A DNA stretch of 64,000 nucleotides from Lucinisca nassula (GCA_963580285.1 OY757023.1:130294027-130358026); one strand, 5' to 3'; positions 20,622 to 32,240 are shown, counted from the stretch's first letter. Notes: a model not told the origin generated them from the sequence alone. Numbers and translations: made by a program.

Positions 20622-22188
20622 TTAAACTAGTTCAAATACGTTCATAACATTTCCCCATTGTCTTTCAAATTCAAAAAGTTTGTCTTTCATAAGAGCTATT
20701 TCTTTTTCAATTTGCAATCTTTTTTTCATATGAATTTTAAAAGTTTGTAAATTTGGAATTGATCGATAGTATTTATTTAGAAATATATAATATTTAGCAA
20801 TTAAAATTATGTAATGTTTTTAATATTGGATTTATCTGTATATTGCTCTTTTATGCCGAAAGTTATTGTTCTTAAAGTCACATCTAATTCTATCCTATTA
20901 GCAAAGAGAAAATTTCTAAGCTGCATCCAAAAAACCTGCACATGCCTGCACTCCCAAAACAGATGATTAGCGTTTCGATTTCCATATTACAGAAATCGCA
21001 CAGAGATGAACTTATTAACTTGCATTTATTCAAAAAGTTATTTGAGGGGATTATTCTTTTCAGATATTTGTATTGGAATTCTCTTAGTTTTGTATCAGAT
21101 GTAATGACAAAAGGCGTGATATATATGATTTTCCAGTTCAATTCCTCATCTGAAAAGATGTTGCTCCATTTTTGTTCTGATTTGGTCATTTCAATGCTAT
21201 CAAGCTGTAGTAAGACGTTATAGACAAATTTATTAGTTTGTTTAATACAGGCAAGTTGATTTAACAATGTTGGCTTTAATGGAACATGACCATTTTCTTG
21301 TTTAAGTCGAGACTTCCAAATATTTGGTATACTCCGAACGAGACTTATATACTTAAGATAATCATGATTTGGTATTTTGTATAGTTCTTCTAATTTTTCA
21401 AATGTATGTAGTTTTCGTTGTGTATAATTGTAAATATCTTTTATATATTTAATACCTAACTGAGACCAGTTTTTATAATAGATCGTTCTGTTTCCAGCTT
21501 TAATATTTGAATTATTCCATATTATTTCATTACTGTAATCAAGTATAACATCTTTATAGTTAACTACGTTCCAGTCTAAAAGTATGTCTGTGAAAAAGTC
21601 ATTTTTCTTAAAATTATTTAAAATGTCATTTTGATTAACATTGCATTCAAAATAAAGAGCACCGCCGAACTTTCTAAGCCTGTGTAAATATATCTCATTT
21701 AGAATGGTCTTATTGTTAGGGTCTAATATTCTTTTTATCCAGTTCACTTTCTTTGCTTGCATAAATTTTTGTATGTCAATCATTTTAAGTCCACCTTTAC
21801 AATATTTTTGAATGAGCGTCTTACGTTTAATTCTTTCTGGTTTATTGTTCCAAAGGAATGTATACATGTCTTTTTCTATAGCTTTGATCGTAGTATTAGG
21901 TGGATTCGGTAAAGACGATAAGGCATATATTAATTTTGGAAGTGCAAAAGTTTTTATTACCGTAATTTTTCCCATTAATGTAAGTTTTTGATGCTGCCAT
22001 TGTTTCAGTACATTTTGAAATTGCTTAATTTTGGGTTCAAGATTCAGTTTGAATAAGTCTTCCTTATTTGTACAAAAAGTCATCCCGAGCGCTTTAGCTT
22101 CAGTTGAGCTCCATGTGAAATGTTTTTTCTTCAGGTAAATTATGTTTGTATTCCTCGTAATGTAATTCCTACTCGTAACACTTGGCAT
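20622..22188 (-). pseudogene. LINE3 ORF2, post-RT C-terminal region
   Basis: The minus frame from about 22188 reads NIIYLKKKHFTWSS, EAKALGMTF, LMGKITVIKTFALPKLIYAL and CKGGLKMIDIQ, all typical of Tx1/L1-group proteins after the RT palm. Near 20960 a one-base shift breaks the C-terminal CxxC...H...C region: CDFCNMEIETL is in one frame and HLFWECRHVQVFW in the next. The real C-terminus, QWGNVMNVFELV and its stop, lies at 20622-20660. Another frameshift near 22140-22185 separates this part from the RT. Confidence 0.85.
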
Positions 22189-23639
22189 TTCCTAGAATTT
22201 AGTTTCAGACCAGATATGTAGCTGAAATTTTCTAAAACATCAACCAGTGTTTCGAAAGATTTTTGTGAGCCATCTAATATGAAAGAGGCGTCATCAGCAT
22301 GACATGAATTTTTTATCTCAGGGCCAGTTATAGTTATACCTTTTATATTTTCATTTAATCTTATCTGATGTGTCAGTAACTCCATACAAAGTATAAATAA
22401 ATATGGAGACAGGGGACAGCCTTGGCGAACTCCTCGCTTTATTTGGAAAAACTCTGATAGGAACCCATTATTAGAAACACAGCTTTTTGCATTGGAAAAA
22501 AACAAATCGATCCATGAAATAAAATCATTACCGAAATTAAAATGTTTCAGGCAGTTTGTTAAGAATTCGTGATCGACGCTATCAAATGCCTTTTCAAAAT
22601 CTGAAAAGAAGATCATACCAGGTACATCTTGTTCTTCAGTATAGTTGAGTATTTCATATAAGATTCTAATATTTTCCCCAATAAAACGACCTTTAAGAAA
22701 TCCTGTTTGAGAATTATGAATTATTTTATGTATCACTCGTTTCACTCTGTTTGCAATTGCTTTAGTTGCTATTTTATAATCGACATTCAATAGACTAATT
22801 GGTCGCCAATTTTCAAGAAAAGATGTATCTTTTTCTGACTTTGGGATAAGGGAGATTATACTTTGTGTTTGTAAGTCTGTAAGTTTACCAATTTGGTAAG
22901 AGTGATTTATTGAATCCGAATAGAATCGTTTAATATCTGCCCAGAATATTCTATAAAATTCTGTCGTTAGACCATCTGATCCAGGACTTTTCTTATTTTT
23001 CATGTCTTTAAGTGCTGTCGCACATTCCAGTTCTGTTAAGACACCTTCGCAGATACTTTTTTCATCTTCATTTAGTTTTTCGATAGTATGGTCAAAAAAG
23101 TTATGTGTTGTCGATTTCAATATCTGTTTTGAGTATAATTTTTGATAATATGTTTTTTCCTCTTTCAATATTTCATCTTGGTCAGTGATAACTTTACCAT
23201 TTACATTAAGTCTTGAAATTATTTTACTTTCTGCTCTCTTCTTTTCTAAACTTGCGAAAAATTTACTGTTCTTTTCTCCCTTTTCTATAATTTGGGCCTT
23301 TGATCTTAAAATATAACCTTCTGTTTGAATTTCAATAAGCGTATTTAGTTCCGTTTTCTTAGCATCAATTTGTTGTTTTAATAAATCTACGTTATCGTTG
23401 TTGTTTGAATTATTCATCACATTTTCCAGGTTTTCAATTTCTTTTGTAAGCTTTTGTTCATTTTTATGCCTTTCTTTTTTCTTCATTGTACCATATCTTA
23501 TTGTTTCGTTTCTAATCGTTCCTTTTATTAATTCCCATAAAGTATTTGGGTTCGCATTTTTGTTAATGGTCGTTATTTCTTTTATACTATTTCTAATATT
23601 TTCTTGATATTGATTATCAAGCAAGAAAGTATTGTTAAG
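22140..23639 (-). pseudogene. LINE3 ORF2, reverse-transcriptase domain
   Basis: A frame of about 500 codons. A lysine-rich coiled region comes first, then RAESKIISRL, KNKKSPGSDGLTTEFYRIFW, LENWRPISLLNVDYKI, FFSDFEKAFDSVDHEFL and RQGCPLSPYLFILCMELL. The catalytic box is SCHADDASFIL, with His in place of the usual Tyr of YADD, which probably weakens or kills activity. It is in the same frame as the endonuclease upstream, separated only by one TAA (23640-23642) inside the sequence GPGYF-stop-LNN, which reads through in related elements (family knowledge). Confidence 0.9.
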
Positions 23640-24386
23640 TTAAAAGTATCCCGGGCCTCTTTGAATATTGTTTATATCAACTTTTAGTTCAACTATACTA
23701 TGATCGGATTTATAGCTAATTCTATGTTCACACGAAACAACACTGTTCACAAGGTTTTCTGATAAAAGAAAGTAGTCTAATCTGCAGAAAATAGGTGGTT
23801 TATTAGACGAATGCCACGTATATTGTTTTAAGGTTGGATGCGTGCTTCTCCAAATATCTATTAAATTATATCCCGATGCTATCATATTTAAGAGGTTTCT
23901 GCATGCTTTGTGAGTGTCTGACCGCCCATTCTTTTTATCCATTGTAATATTCAAAACAGTATTAAAATCTCCACCTATTATAAAGGATTTGTCTGTATTT
24001 TCTTTCAAGTAATTTTCTAATGTTTTGAAACAAAGTACATCATCTGCATTTGGACCGTACACATTTAGAATTACAAGTTCTTTTCCGTTTATTTCCAGTT
24101 CCAAGGCTTGTAGTCTCCCAGTCATTATTTCTTTATATTTTAAACCACTACATGGAAGACTTGAGTTTATCAATATAGCTACTCCTTCGCTATTATTTTT
24201 GGTCCCACTAAAGTAAGAAGTTGCCCCCCACTCGTTTGCCCATGGATCATGTGTTCCCTCGCCTGAGTGTGTTTCCTGTAATAAGCATATCGCGAATCGT
24301 TTCTCCTTTAACCATGCAAATATCTGGCCCCGTTTATTTTTATTTCCCAATCCTCTTACATTATATGAACAAATTTTGTTTGTCAT
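23640..24386 (-). pseudogene. LINE3 ORF2, AP-like endonuclease domain
   Basis: 248 codons from an ATG at 24386. It has the signature motifs of exonuclease-endonuclease-phosphatase family endonucleases in LINEs: SYNVRGLG, LLQETHSG (catalytic Glu), LNVYGPNADD, IIGGDFNTVL, CRLDYFLLS and the terminal YKSDHSIVEL (catalytic Asp-His). All appear intact. The stop after GPGYF is a nonsense change between endonuclease and RT. This is the usual start of ORF2 in Tx1/L1-like elements. Confidence 0.92.
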
Positions 24387-24420
24387 TTGAGAGAATATAA
24401 AAAAAGGTTATTCACGCAAA

Positions 24421-26049
24421 AGGCAGCAAAAAGAGAGAGTGAAAGGATAAAGGAAATACAAGAAATAAATTGAAATACATAAGAGAAAAAAGGTAACATA
24501 ATTATGATATTGAATTTTGGGAAGAGTAAGCGATCTTATATATGCATGTGCATATTGTTCCAGATTGCCAGAGGTATTTTCATGACACCGTTTTAACACC
24601 GTAAGTGGAGTCCAACTGTTGCACAAAAGAAGACTGATACCGCTCATTGTTTGAGGTTATATTGTTAGATCCTTTTTTTGCACATGTTTCGTTTACCATC
24701 AAATCAAAACCCCACAAAAGTTCAATCATGCCACAACCTGACCCCTCCAGTGTTACGGTTATCATATAGTTCGCCAAATGATGGCACGATAAAAGAATGC
24801 TCCAGTGCTTCTCAATGGAGTATTCTTGGACATATTTAATATGCTTTGAAAACCGACATTATGAATATTATGTGTAAAGCTATTTCTAACATACAGTAAA
24901 ACTGCGATAACTCGAAAACAGATAATGCGATTACTAGGTTTGATTCGAAATCGTTTTGGAGTTACTAGAGAATTCTTCCTATAGTTCCACATATTCATGT
25001 GCTTTGGCCAATTTATTTATATTTTTAAGTTTATCTTGAAAAGGTTTGTTGTGTATACTCATTAGCTTCACATTGTATAGGCGATTCTAATGAGTATACA
25101 CAACATACATTAATTTTTTTTTCTAAAGGTCAAAAATAGATCTTAAAGTCATCTATGTTATGTGTTATATACAGGCAGTATGTGTAACACTCAGTTGTTA
25201 CAGCTACCCCTGTCCCGAACACGAATGTATTCGAGTTATTGGAGTTTGACGATACTTTAGTGCAGATAATAATGACATAAAGAAAAAGACAGTTCTGACC
25301 AACAGACATGTATGGCAGTGTTTCAAAAAATGATAAGTGACATATACCGGTTTCCTGTATCCTAATGCTGTCAATATAGTTTTTTTTAAGCCAATCAAAG
25401 TTACTGGTTTTCAGAATAGTGCCTGTAATATGTTTCGGAGTATAAGTGAAAGGTAATTTGTGCATATCCATGTAAGCCCAACCCTCCATATAGAAAAGGT
25501 AGGTCCTACCGGGTTAATCATATGAGAGTAATGTGTGCACATCCACGCAAAACCTCACCCTCTCCCTAGAAGGTGGGACTCACCGTGGTCATACTCACAT
25601 AAAACCTTCTAAAGCGGTATTTGCCTGTACGATTGTTTCTTGGGCTTAATATACGCTATGCAAATATTTAATATGTAATAAACATCATTAAACACAATAC
25701 TGTTAGTAGTTATGTGTAATTGCATGTTACCGTAAGCCCAATGCAACCGATTACTGTAGCAATCTCCTACCGAAAACGAAAGATGTAAGAGTTTGCTACT
25801 ATCGGCGAAACATTCTTATTTCGTTATTTCTATCCTATGCCTTGCTAGCTTTTCAAGGCATTTGTCGCAGAAATTCAAAGATTCAGATAACTTTATCATT
25901 AATATCTATAAGGGCATCTTTTAATATTGGACTAACCAGCATCAAAGTACGGTCAGGCCTTTCTATTCCGACATTCAATATGACAACAAAACTTGTTAGA
26001 GGAACAATTTCCATGGTGCGACTTTTTCACTCAAGATGAATCGGGTTAA
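24421..26049. other. No gene recognised; decayed hairpin MITE core at ~25025-25115
   Basis: At 25046-25106, 'ttgtgtatactcattag' and 'ctaatgagtatacacaa' form a hairpin with arms related to the hairpin MITE core (copy 5), but the terminal repeats are not visible. The rest is AT-rich. Any LINE3 ORF1 here is too decayed to recognise. Confidence 0.5.
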
Positions 26050-26323
26050 TCATTACGATAACATACCCGTGCGACATAGTTTTTGTTTCAAATTTCCAAT
26101 ATGGCTACTTTTCTGATGAAAATCCGTAATAAATTTGTTATTTATACCCCCCAAAAAAATAGGTCGTGGGTGCTCGTCAAAACCGCCTCATCTAACGAGC
26201 ACCCACAACCCACGTCTTGGAGCAGAAACAAGAAAAATAATGTATACCCCTGTAAACCCCAGTTTTCTCTATATAAAGTGGGGTTTAGGTGGGTGTTCAT
26301 TTCACGAACTTGTTCACGTGATG
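26050..26323. mobile_element. Hairpin MITE, copy 6 (subfamily 2)
   Basis: Right end 'cacgaacttgttcacgtgat' and left region 'ccgtgcgacatag' and 'tttctgatgaaaatccgt' match copy 31384 in the other orientation. The core hairpin 'gtgggtgctcgtcaaaaccg' and 'ctaacgagcacccac' lies at 26166-26208. The second arm lacks several bases, so the loop is off-centre. Confidence 0.85.
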
Positions 26324-26457
26324 AATTGTTGTAATTGAGAAACAGATGATACGGTTACCCGTCAGAGGACAATGTTCTTACAGATATTCCCATTATCTGT
26401 TTGTCAAGTTATTAAACGAAAAACGTCTTTTTTCACTTTTCATTCTGGTTTGTTTGT

Positions 26458-26728
26458 TTGTTTGTATTGGGGTTTAACGGCACAGTCAAAACTACTTTAG
26501 GTCATTTTTAGCCGGTCAGTTTACCTATCCGCACGTTTTCTGGGAATGCTTATACGTAAGCAGTTAACCAGAACAGTTCGCATTCTTTCACCAAAAAACT
26601 GACAACTGCCCTTCTTGAAACAGCGGAAGAGAGAGAGAAAAGATTTCATGAACAATCTCCGCCAACCCCGCGTCCTCCTGATCACTAGTCAGACGCGCAT
26701 CCGACTGAGTTACCGAGGCCGGCCTTTT
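26458..26728 (-). mobile_element. SINE-A copy 2
   Basis: Reverse orientation: the tail 'ggggtttaacggcacagtca' is at the left and the tRNA-like head 'gactgagttaccgaggccgg' at the right. The body motif 'tgcccttcttgaa' is present. Confidence 0.9.
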
Positions 26729-27498
26729 CTACTGGTAAGTATGTTTTTACAGTAGATTGTTGTCGTTATAGCAAGGGTCATCTGTATATATTTAAACATC
26801 TTTGGCGCAGAAAAATACATCCATACATAAAAGGGGCAAGACAGTATAACTTGTTCCTATCACATGACAACTCCGTGTTATCAATGCGTTGAAAGCCGCG
26901 TCGTGAGAAAAGGATCTCATCACTAAACACAGGTAAGTAGTATTGAAAATGCGTCTGCAGTGAAATAACTCGTTTGCTGGCCTGAAGATTCTTTTAGTTT
27001 GTTTGACAGTATTAGCTGTCAGCACAAGCAATGACAACACTTGAGTCGTTTTTGTAATCTGGGATGTAAAATCGGTATCTGAAGTTATTGGCAAACTGCA
27101 TGTCTATGTATAGCTGGTTCAATTTGACATGAGACTGACCTCTTTGCACGGATAAATTAGTCAATGATTTCGCCCAACTGGTCGGCCGCGTAAACGTTTC
27201 GTGGTTCTCCGGCATCCCGTGAAAGGCGACCCATTTACTTACCTCCACGTGCCGAACATCAATATCGATCTAGACAAACATATGCATTTATTCGGGTGGG
27301 AAATAATTGCAGTAGAGGTCGTATGTCAGGTTGTATCAGGTATCATGTAAAATATCAAATAACACACTGCTTCAACCCACAAATGTCCAGCGTGTACTAT
27401 TCCGGGCACTTGTAGAGCCTGTAGACCCCGATCAGACGTCATAGAACGTGGCCTCTGATCAGGATCCACAGTGACCGCACAATGACCAGACATTTTCG
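26729..27498. other. No gene recognised
   Basis: Open frames at 26792-27248 on the minus strand carry no motif I recognise. A 'ccccgatcagacgtcatag' to 'ggcctctgatcaggatcc' block at 27415-27470 belongs to the small hairpin-type repeat also seen at 18970, 59100 and 63240. Confidence 0.45.
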
Positions 27499-28055
27499 AA
27501 ACAAAAAAAGAAATGTTGAAATGTTTGATAGGCGGCGTAAAGTATGGCGTCGACGCGGGGGCGATTTCAAGACTTGTGTAAAAAACAGGTGTCACGTTGG
27601 GGTTGAAGTAACGTAAAAGTGTGGCAAGGGATCCCATGGTGCCACAAAGTCCAACTCATTGTTGTTGATGGCAATTCGACGGCACGTCGGTACATCGATG
27701 AAATCGTAGGGCCTGAGGCGATATCGTTTTTACGCAATAATGGTGACGTTATGCATTTCCAATTCACGTGCTCATTCTGCGAGGCTAACCAATTTACTTT
27801 TTCAAATTAAAATATGTGCAAGTTCTTCCTTAGCCTGCGTTTTCGCCTGTTAAAACCCAATTGAACACATTTGGGACCAGCTCGGAAAACGTGTGTACAG
27901 CCGAGGTCATCCGTCAATCAACCGCCAGCAGCTTGCAATGGTGCTACAGGAAGAATGGGACATCACACAAGACCAGATACAGCGTTTAATTCGAAGCATG
28001 TGGCGTCGATGCCAAGCCACATTTGATGCTTATGGTGGACATTCCTGGTATTAGG
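27499..28055 (+). pseudogene. Tc1-like transposase, C-terminal half
   Basis: It resumes exactly where the N-terminal half stops, at VEMFDRRRKVWRRRG. It continues through IVVDGNSTARRYIDEIV and FLRNNGDVMHFQ, then after frameshifts IEHIWDQLGKRVYSRGHPSI and SMWRRCQATFDAYGGHSWY with a stop near 28053. All are conserved Tc1-like landmarks, although the QDNARPH catalytic region is degraded. The 7.2 kb separating the two halves is LINE3 plus unassigned sequence. Confidence 0.85.
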
Positions 28056-28840
28056 ATAATAACCGTTTTTTCCTGGTATTAGGATAATAACCGTTTTTTT
28101 ACCGTAAGTCTGCCCAATAAACTACGCCCTCGGGCCAAATTACAGATGGTTGCGACCAATAGAGGCCAAGAAAATTGACTCAGAAATTTGTTAATGGCGT
28201 GTTGTGGGTGCGGGAACTGATTTTGATCACTTTTTACGTAGAAGCATGCCAAAACGTGTCCATGCGTGCCAAACCACCTGGTGTACAATGGGGTGTTGTT
28301 TTTGTCAAATAGTTTCGGAGATATAAGGGTCCAAAGTTAACGAAAACTGCCCTTTCAAGGGCCATAACTCGAAACCCAATGAACGAAGACAACTCCCATT
28401 TTATCCCATGACACTTGGGGTAGGGGCGCATAATTTGGCAACAAATATAAGCCGATTCATTGAGGTCCCCTTTGCATCATTTAGACATTGTCAGCCTATT
28501 ATTGTGCGACAATTGTTTCAAGATGTACCCGTTGATAATATAATCATATTCTTAAAAGAAATTGGACTTTTTAATAAGATTTAACTGTTTCAGATTTTTA
28601 TACATATCATACTGTCAATTTTACTTTTAATGCCTTCATAATTCTACATACCGTTTAACCATTAACCGGTTGACGCTTATGACCCACAAAGAGGGTTGAT
28701 GCGTCTTTAACCACGAAATCATCATCATCATCATCATTAGCCTATTGTTATCCCGCCAAAAATTCAGGCCTTTATAACTCGCTTGTTTATATGGCGATGG
28801 ATCTGAAATTTTGCATGCTATTTGTACACCTCAGTGACTC

Positions 28841-29149
28841 GTGGCTGGCAAGATTTCATGCCGCTTCGAAGAGTATCTAGCGAGCTATAAGCCTTCAAAT
28901 TTCGAGGAAAATAAATTGTGTTTTGCGGGAATACGAAATAAGATGAAGAGAGGCGGTATGCGTGCTTCAACAGACATTTATGTCCCCTGCCATCATGCAA
29001 ACACTCGCGAATCCTGGGACACCAGAAAGTGCCGAAATAAAGAGCTCATTTTTACATTAAGGTATGTGGGAAAAATGAAGAAAACGCAGCGGCACAGCAT
29101 AGAGGGCGATAACAATAGCGTTTTTTCACCGTTAGTCTGTACCCGATAA
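28841..29149 (+). CDS. Hypothetical small ORF in tandem unit 1
   Basis: About 100 codons, rich in basic residues, with FEENKLC, AGIRNK and HHANTRE stretches. The second unit keeps the same frame open (29935-30267), with a 6-bp in-frame insertion (Ser-Tyr) after KLC. By eye, synonymous differences are somewhat more frequent than chance alone would give, but the sample is small. I recognise no domain and coding status is uncertain. Confidence 0.2.
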   Translation: MAGKISCRFEEYLASYKPSNFEENKLCFAGIRNKMKRGGMRASTDIYVPCHHANTRESWDTRKCRNKELIFTLRYVGKMKKTQRHSIEGDNNSVFSPLVCTR

Positions 29150-29934
29150 ACTACGCCCTCTTGCCAAATTACAGATCGATGCGACCAATAGAGGCCATGC
29201 AAAATTGACTCAGAAATGTTTTCACCATTAGTCTGTCCAAATAAACTACGACCTCGGGCCAAATTACAGATCGCTGCGACCAATAGAGCCCAAGAAAACA
29301 GACTCAGAAATTTCTGTTATTTGCGTGTTGTGGGTGCGGGAATCTCATTTTGGTTACTTTTATGTAGAAGCATGGAAATTGTGCAAATACCTGCCCATGC
29401 GTGTCAAACCACTTGGTGTACAACGGGGTGTTGTTTTTGTCAAATAGTTTCGGAGATATAAGGGTCCAAAGTTAAAAGAAAATTGCCCTTTCAAGGGCCA
29501 TAACTCGAAACTCAATGAACGAAGGCAACTCCCATTTTATCCCATGACACTTGGGGCGCATCATTCGGCAGCAAATATAAGCCGATTCCATGAAGTCACC
29601 TTTGCATCATTTAGACATTGTCAGTCTATTGTTGTGCGACAATTGTTTCAAGATGTACCTGTGGATAATGTAAACATATTCTTAAAAGAAATTGGACTCT
29701 TTCATAAGATTTAACTGTTTCAGATTTTTATACATATCATACTGTTATTTTTACTTTTAATGTCTTCATAATTCTACATACCGTTTAACCATTAACCGGT
29801 TGACGCTTTCGACACACAAAGAGGGTTGATGCGTCGTTAAACACGTAATCATTATCATCATCATCAGCTTATTGTTGTCCCGCCAAAAATTAAGGCACTC
29901 ATAACTCACTTGTTTATATGGCGATGGAGCTGAA

Positions 29935-30267
29935 GTGTTACTTGCTATTTGTACACATCAGTACCTCGTAGCTTGCATAATTTCGTGCCGCTACGAAGAC
30001 TATCGTGCGAGTTATAAGCCTTCTAATTTCGAGGAAAATAAATTGTGTTCCTATTTTGCGGGAATACGAAATAAGTTGAAGAGGGGCGGTTTGCGTGCTT
30101 CAACAGACATTTATGTACCCTACCATCATGCAAACACTCGCGAACCCTGGGACACCAGAAAGTGCCGTAATAAAGAGCTCATTTTTACATTGAGGTCTAT
30201 GGGAAAAATGAAGACAACGCCGCGGCGCAGCATAGAGGGCGATAACAATAGCGTTTTTCACCGTTAG
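29935..30267 (+). CDS. Hypothetical small ORF in tandem unit 2
   Basis: The homologue of the frame in unit 1, about 110 codons, sharing DIYVPYHHANTREPWDTRKC (one residue differs on each side of HHANTRE). The third unit is truncated before completing the frame. No known domain. Confidence 0.2.
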   Translation: MLLAICTHQYLVACIISCRYEDYRASYKPSNFEENKLCSYFAGIRNKLKRGGLRASTDIYVPYHHANTREPWDTRKCRNKELIFTLRSMGKMKTTPRRSIEGDNNSVFHR

Positions 30268-30835
30268 TCTGTCCCAATAAACTACGCCCTCGGGCCAAAT
30301 TACAGACCGATGCGACCAATAGAGGCCAAGCGGAGATGACTCAGGATTTTTTGTTTTTGGCGTGTTGTGGGTGCGGGAAACTCATTTTGGTCACTTTTAC
30401 GTAGAAGCATGAAAATGCTGCTAAAACGGGTCCATGCGTGTCAAACCACCTGGTGTACAACGGAGTGTTGTTTTTGTCAAGTAGTTTCGGAGATATAAGG
30501 GTCCAAAGTTAACGAAAATTGCCCTTTCAAAATTCATACATATCATATTGGCATTTTTACTTTTAATGTCTTCATATTTCTACATACCGTTTAACCATTA
30601 ACCGGTTGGCGCTTATGACCCACAAAGAGGGTTGATGCGTCGTTAAACACGAAATCATCATCATCATCAGCATCAGCAGCAGTAGCAGCATCCCGCCAAA
30701 AAATCAGGCAATTATAACTCGCTTGTTCATAGGGCGATGTACCTGAAATGTTGCATGTTATTTGTACACCTCAGTGACTCGTGGCTTGCAAAATTTCGTG
30801 CCGCTACGAAGAGTATCGTGGAACAGGATAAAAAG

Positions 30836-31383
30836 GCGGCTCTTCCGCCCAGTATTAACTGAATATATCACTTGGTTTGACTATTGGCTATGTAGGCGAC
30901 TAGTGTTAGCATATGGGATTTATAAGCATCGGGGGGGGGGGGGGTACAATACTCTGCAAAGAAACGGGTGCTTCCAAAATATGGGATTCAGAAACCTCGG
31001 CAGGTAATATTCTGTAAAAAACACGTTCTTCCCAAATATGGGATTTTAAAAACCTCGTGAGCTAAAATATTCTTTAAAAAATCGGTGCTTCTCAGTGTTT
31101 CTTTTTCGGATTTTTACCTGCCTCGGTTTGTAAATCCCGTAATATTGATCTAGCGCACGACAAAACATACAATAAGACATGTGCGCCCAGCAAACACTCA
31201 GACCAGCCTAATCAGAGTCTTTATTGCGCGGTCTAAGGATAGCTAAGGGCCCAATGTTCCTTCTTGCACCAAGAGAAGTCTCTGGTTATACTAAATGGAT
31301 GCTGAGGTTGATCAAATTCTTCGCTGGGCGTACATGATAGTTGTAGGAAATGCTGTGCCCCGGCAAAATTATTTGAAATAAGA
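30836..31383. other. G14 tract and short ~58-bp imperfect repeat; otherwise nothing recognised
   Basis: A G14 run lies at 30931-30944. From 30950 to 31095, 'atgggatt...aaacctcg' with 'tattctgtaaaaaa' recurs about every 58 bp, roughly two and a half times. Confidence 0.55.
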
Positions 31384-31653
31384 CATCACGTGAACAAGTC
31401 CGTGAAACGAAGACCCCCTATACCACACTTTATATAGAGAAAACTGGGGTTTACGGGGGTATGCATTATTTTTCTTATTTTTGCTCCAAGACATAGGTTG
31501 TAGGTAGTTGTTAGAACCGCATCAATGAGGCGGTTCTAACGAGCACCCACAACCTATGTTTACAGTATTTATAAGAAAAATATCACGGATTTTCATCAGA
31601 AAAAATGGCCGTTTTGGAGATGTGAAAAATGCACTATGTCCCACGCGACAATG
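31384..31653. mobile_element. Hairpin MITE, copy 7 (subfamily 2), just upstream of the VWD exon
   Basis: Left end 'catcacgtgaacaagtccgt', core arms 'ggtagttgttagaaccgc' and 'gcggttctaacgagcaccc', inner 'ggattttcatcagaaaaaat', right end near 'cccacgcgacaatg'. It ends about 28 bp before the splice acceptor of the VWD exon. Confidence 0.85.
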
Positions 31654-31681
31654 AATAACTCTGTGTAATGTTTTATTTCAG

Positions 31682-31890
31682 ATTATTATGTCTCACGGTA
31701 CGTACGTAGAAGTAGATATACAGCATTTTTGTGGGGGCATATTTCTTGCAGCGCGTGTCCAGCCATCATTACCAGACCGTTTAGGATATTCAACTGGTCT
31801 ATGTGGAACAATTGATGGGGATCCGACTAACGACTTCCATGATCGACAGGGCAATCCTGTTTCAACTGTAGATTTTATTGAACATTGGAG
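31682..31890 (+). CDS. Host exon: von Willebrand factor type D (VWD) domain fragment
   Basis: The exon is bounded by an acceptor with pyrimidine tract ('tgttttatttcag', AG at 31680-31681) and a donor AG|GTATGC at 31891. It encodes about 69 residues containing HGTYVEVDIQ, FLAARVQPS and the VWD hallmark GLCGTIDGDPTNDFHDRQG, ending FIEHWR with the last codon split (phase 2). The GLCGTxDG...NDF motif and the closing WR are characteristic of the second half of VWD domains in extracellular mosaic proteins (VWDE-like, mucin-like, SCO-spondin-like). No other exon of the gene is visible in the window, so the parent protein is unknown and pseudo-exon status cannot be excluded. Reading past the donor reaches a stop at 31943-31945. 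Confidence 0.75.
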
Positions 31891-32240
31891 GTATGCTGTC
31901 CATAGGAAATATTACAGAAGTGGTCATTTAGATGACAATCTCTGAAATGACACTTTGGCAAGTTTCATAAATCCCATATGAAATGAACACGAGTGTAAGA
32001 GCCTCTAATTATTTCAGAAGAAGCTCAAATAAAAACGTAGGATCGCCATGGTTTGCGTCGTGACGTTATACGAAACAATCAAGTGTTATAATACGTGATG
32101 TCAATTAAAAAAGGATCTTATATGAGTGTTCATGTAATATTGAATTTATTAAATGAGTTGAGGAAAAAATGCGAGGCTGTAACCAGAGACACCTTAAGTG
32201 TCCAAATAAATTATAAAATAAAATTTACTTTGTCTCGGCG
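31891..32240. other. Putative intron sequence after the VWD exon; nothing else recognised
   Basis: AT-rich, without repeats I could match. Confidence 0.4.

Larger units (their letters stand above)
20256..24420 (-). mobile_element. LINE3: Tx1/L1-like non-LTR retrotransposon, inserted in Tc1 element
   Basis: It ends at 20256 with an A-rich tail (minus strand) after an AATAAA-like signal. Upstream on the minus strand are a 3' UTR with a (GA)n microsatellite (20550-20597) and an ORF2 covering endonuclease, reverse transcriptase and C-terminal zinc region. The 10 bp 'tgttgaaatg' adjoin the insertion at 20246-20255 and reappear at about 27499, so the insertion may originally have reached 27498. 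I cannot identify an ORF1 in 24420-27498. Confidence 0.85.
28056..30835. repeat. Tandem array of ~1.05-1.15 kb units, about 2.5 copies
   Basis: 'ataaactacgccctcgggcc' variants mark unit starts at about 28110, 29240 and 30280, with a short extra partial at 29150. Each unit runs through 'gtagaagcatg', 'tcggagatataagggtccaa', 'ggttgacgct', an (ATC)n tract and a 100-codon open frame. The third unit has an internal deletion after 'attgccctttcaaa' (about 30530) and ends at about 30830. A 27-bp direct repeat 'ttaggataataaccgtttt' at 28045-28098 starts the array. Confidence 0.9.

Noticed and set aside
26792..27248. Minus-strand frames considered as LINE3 ORF1
   Set aside because: No zinc knuckle, RRM or coiled-coil that I can see; not supported.
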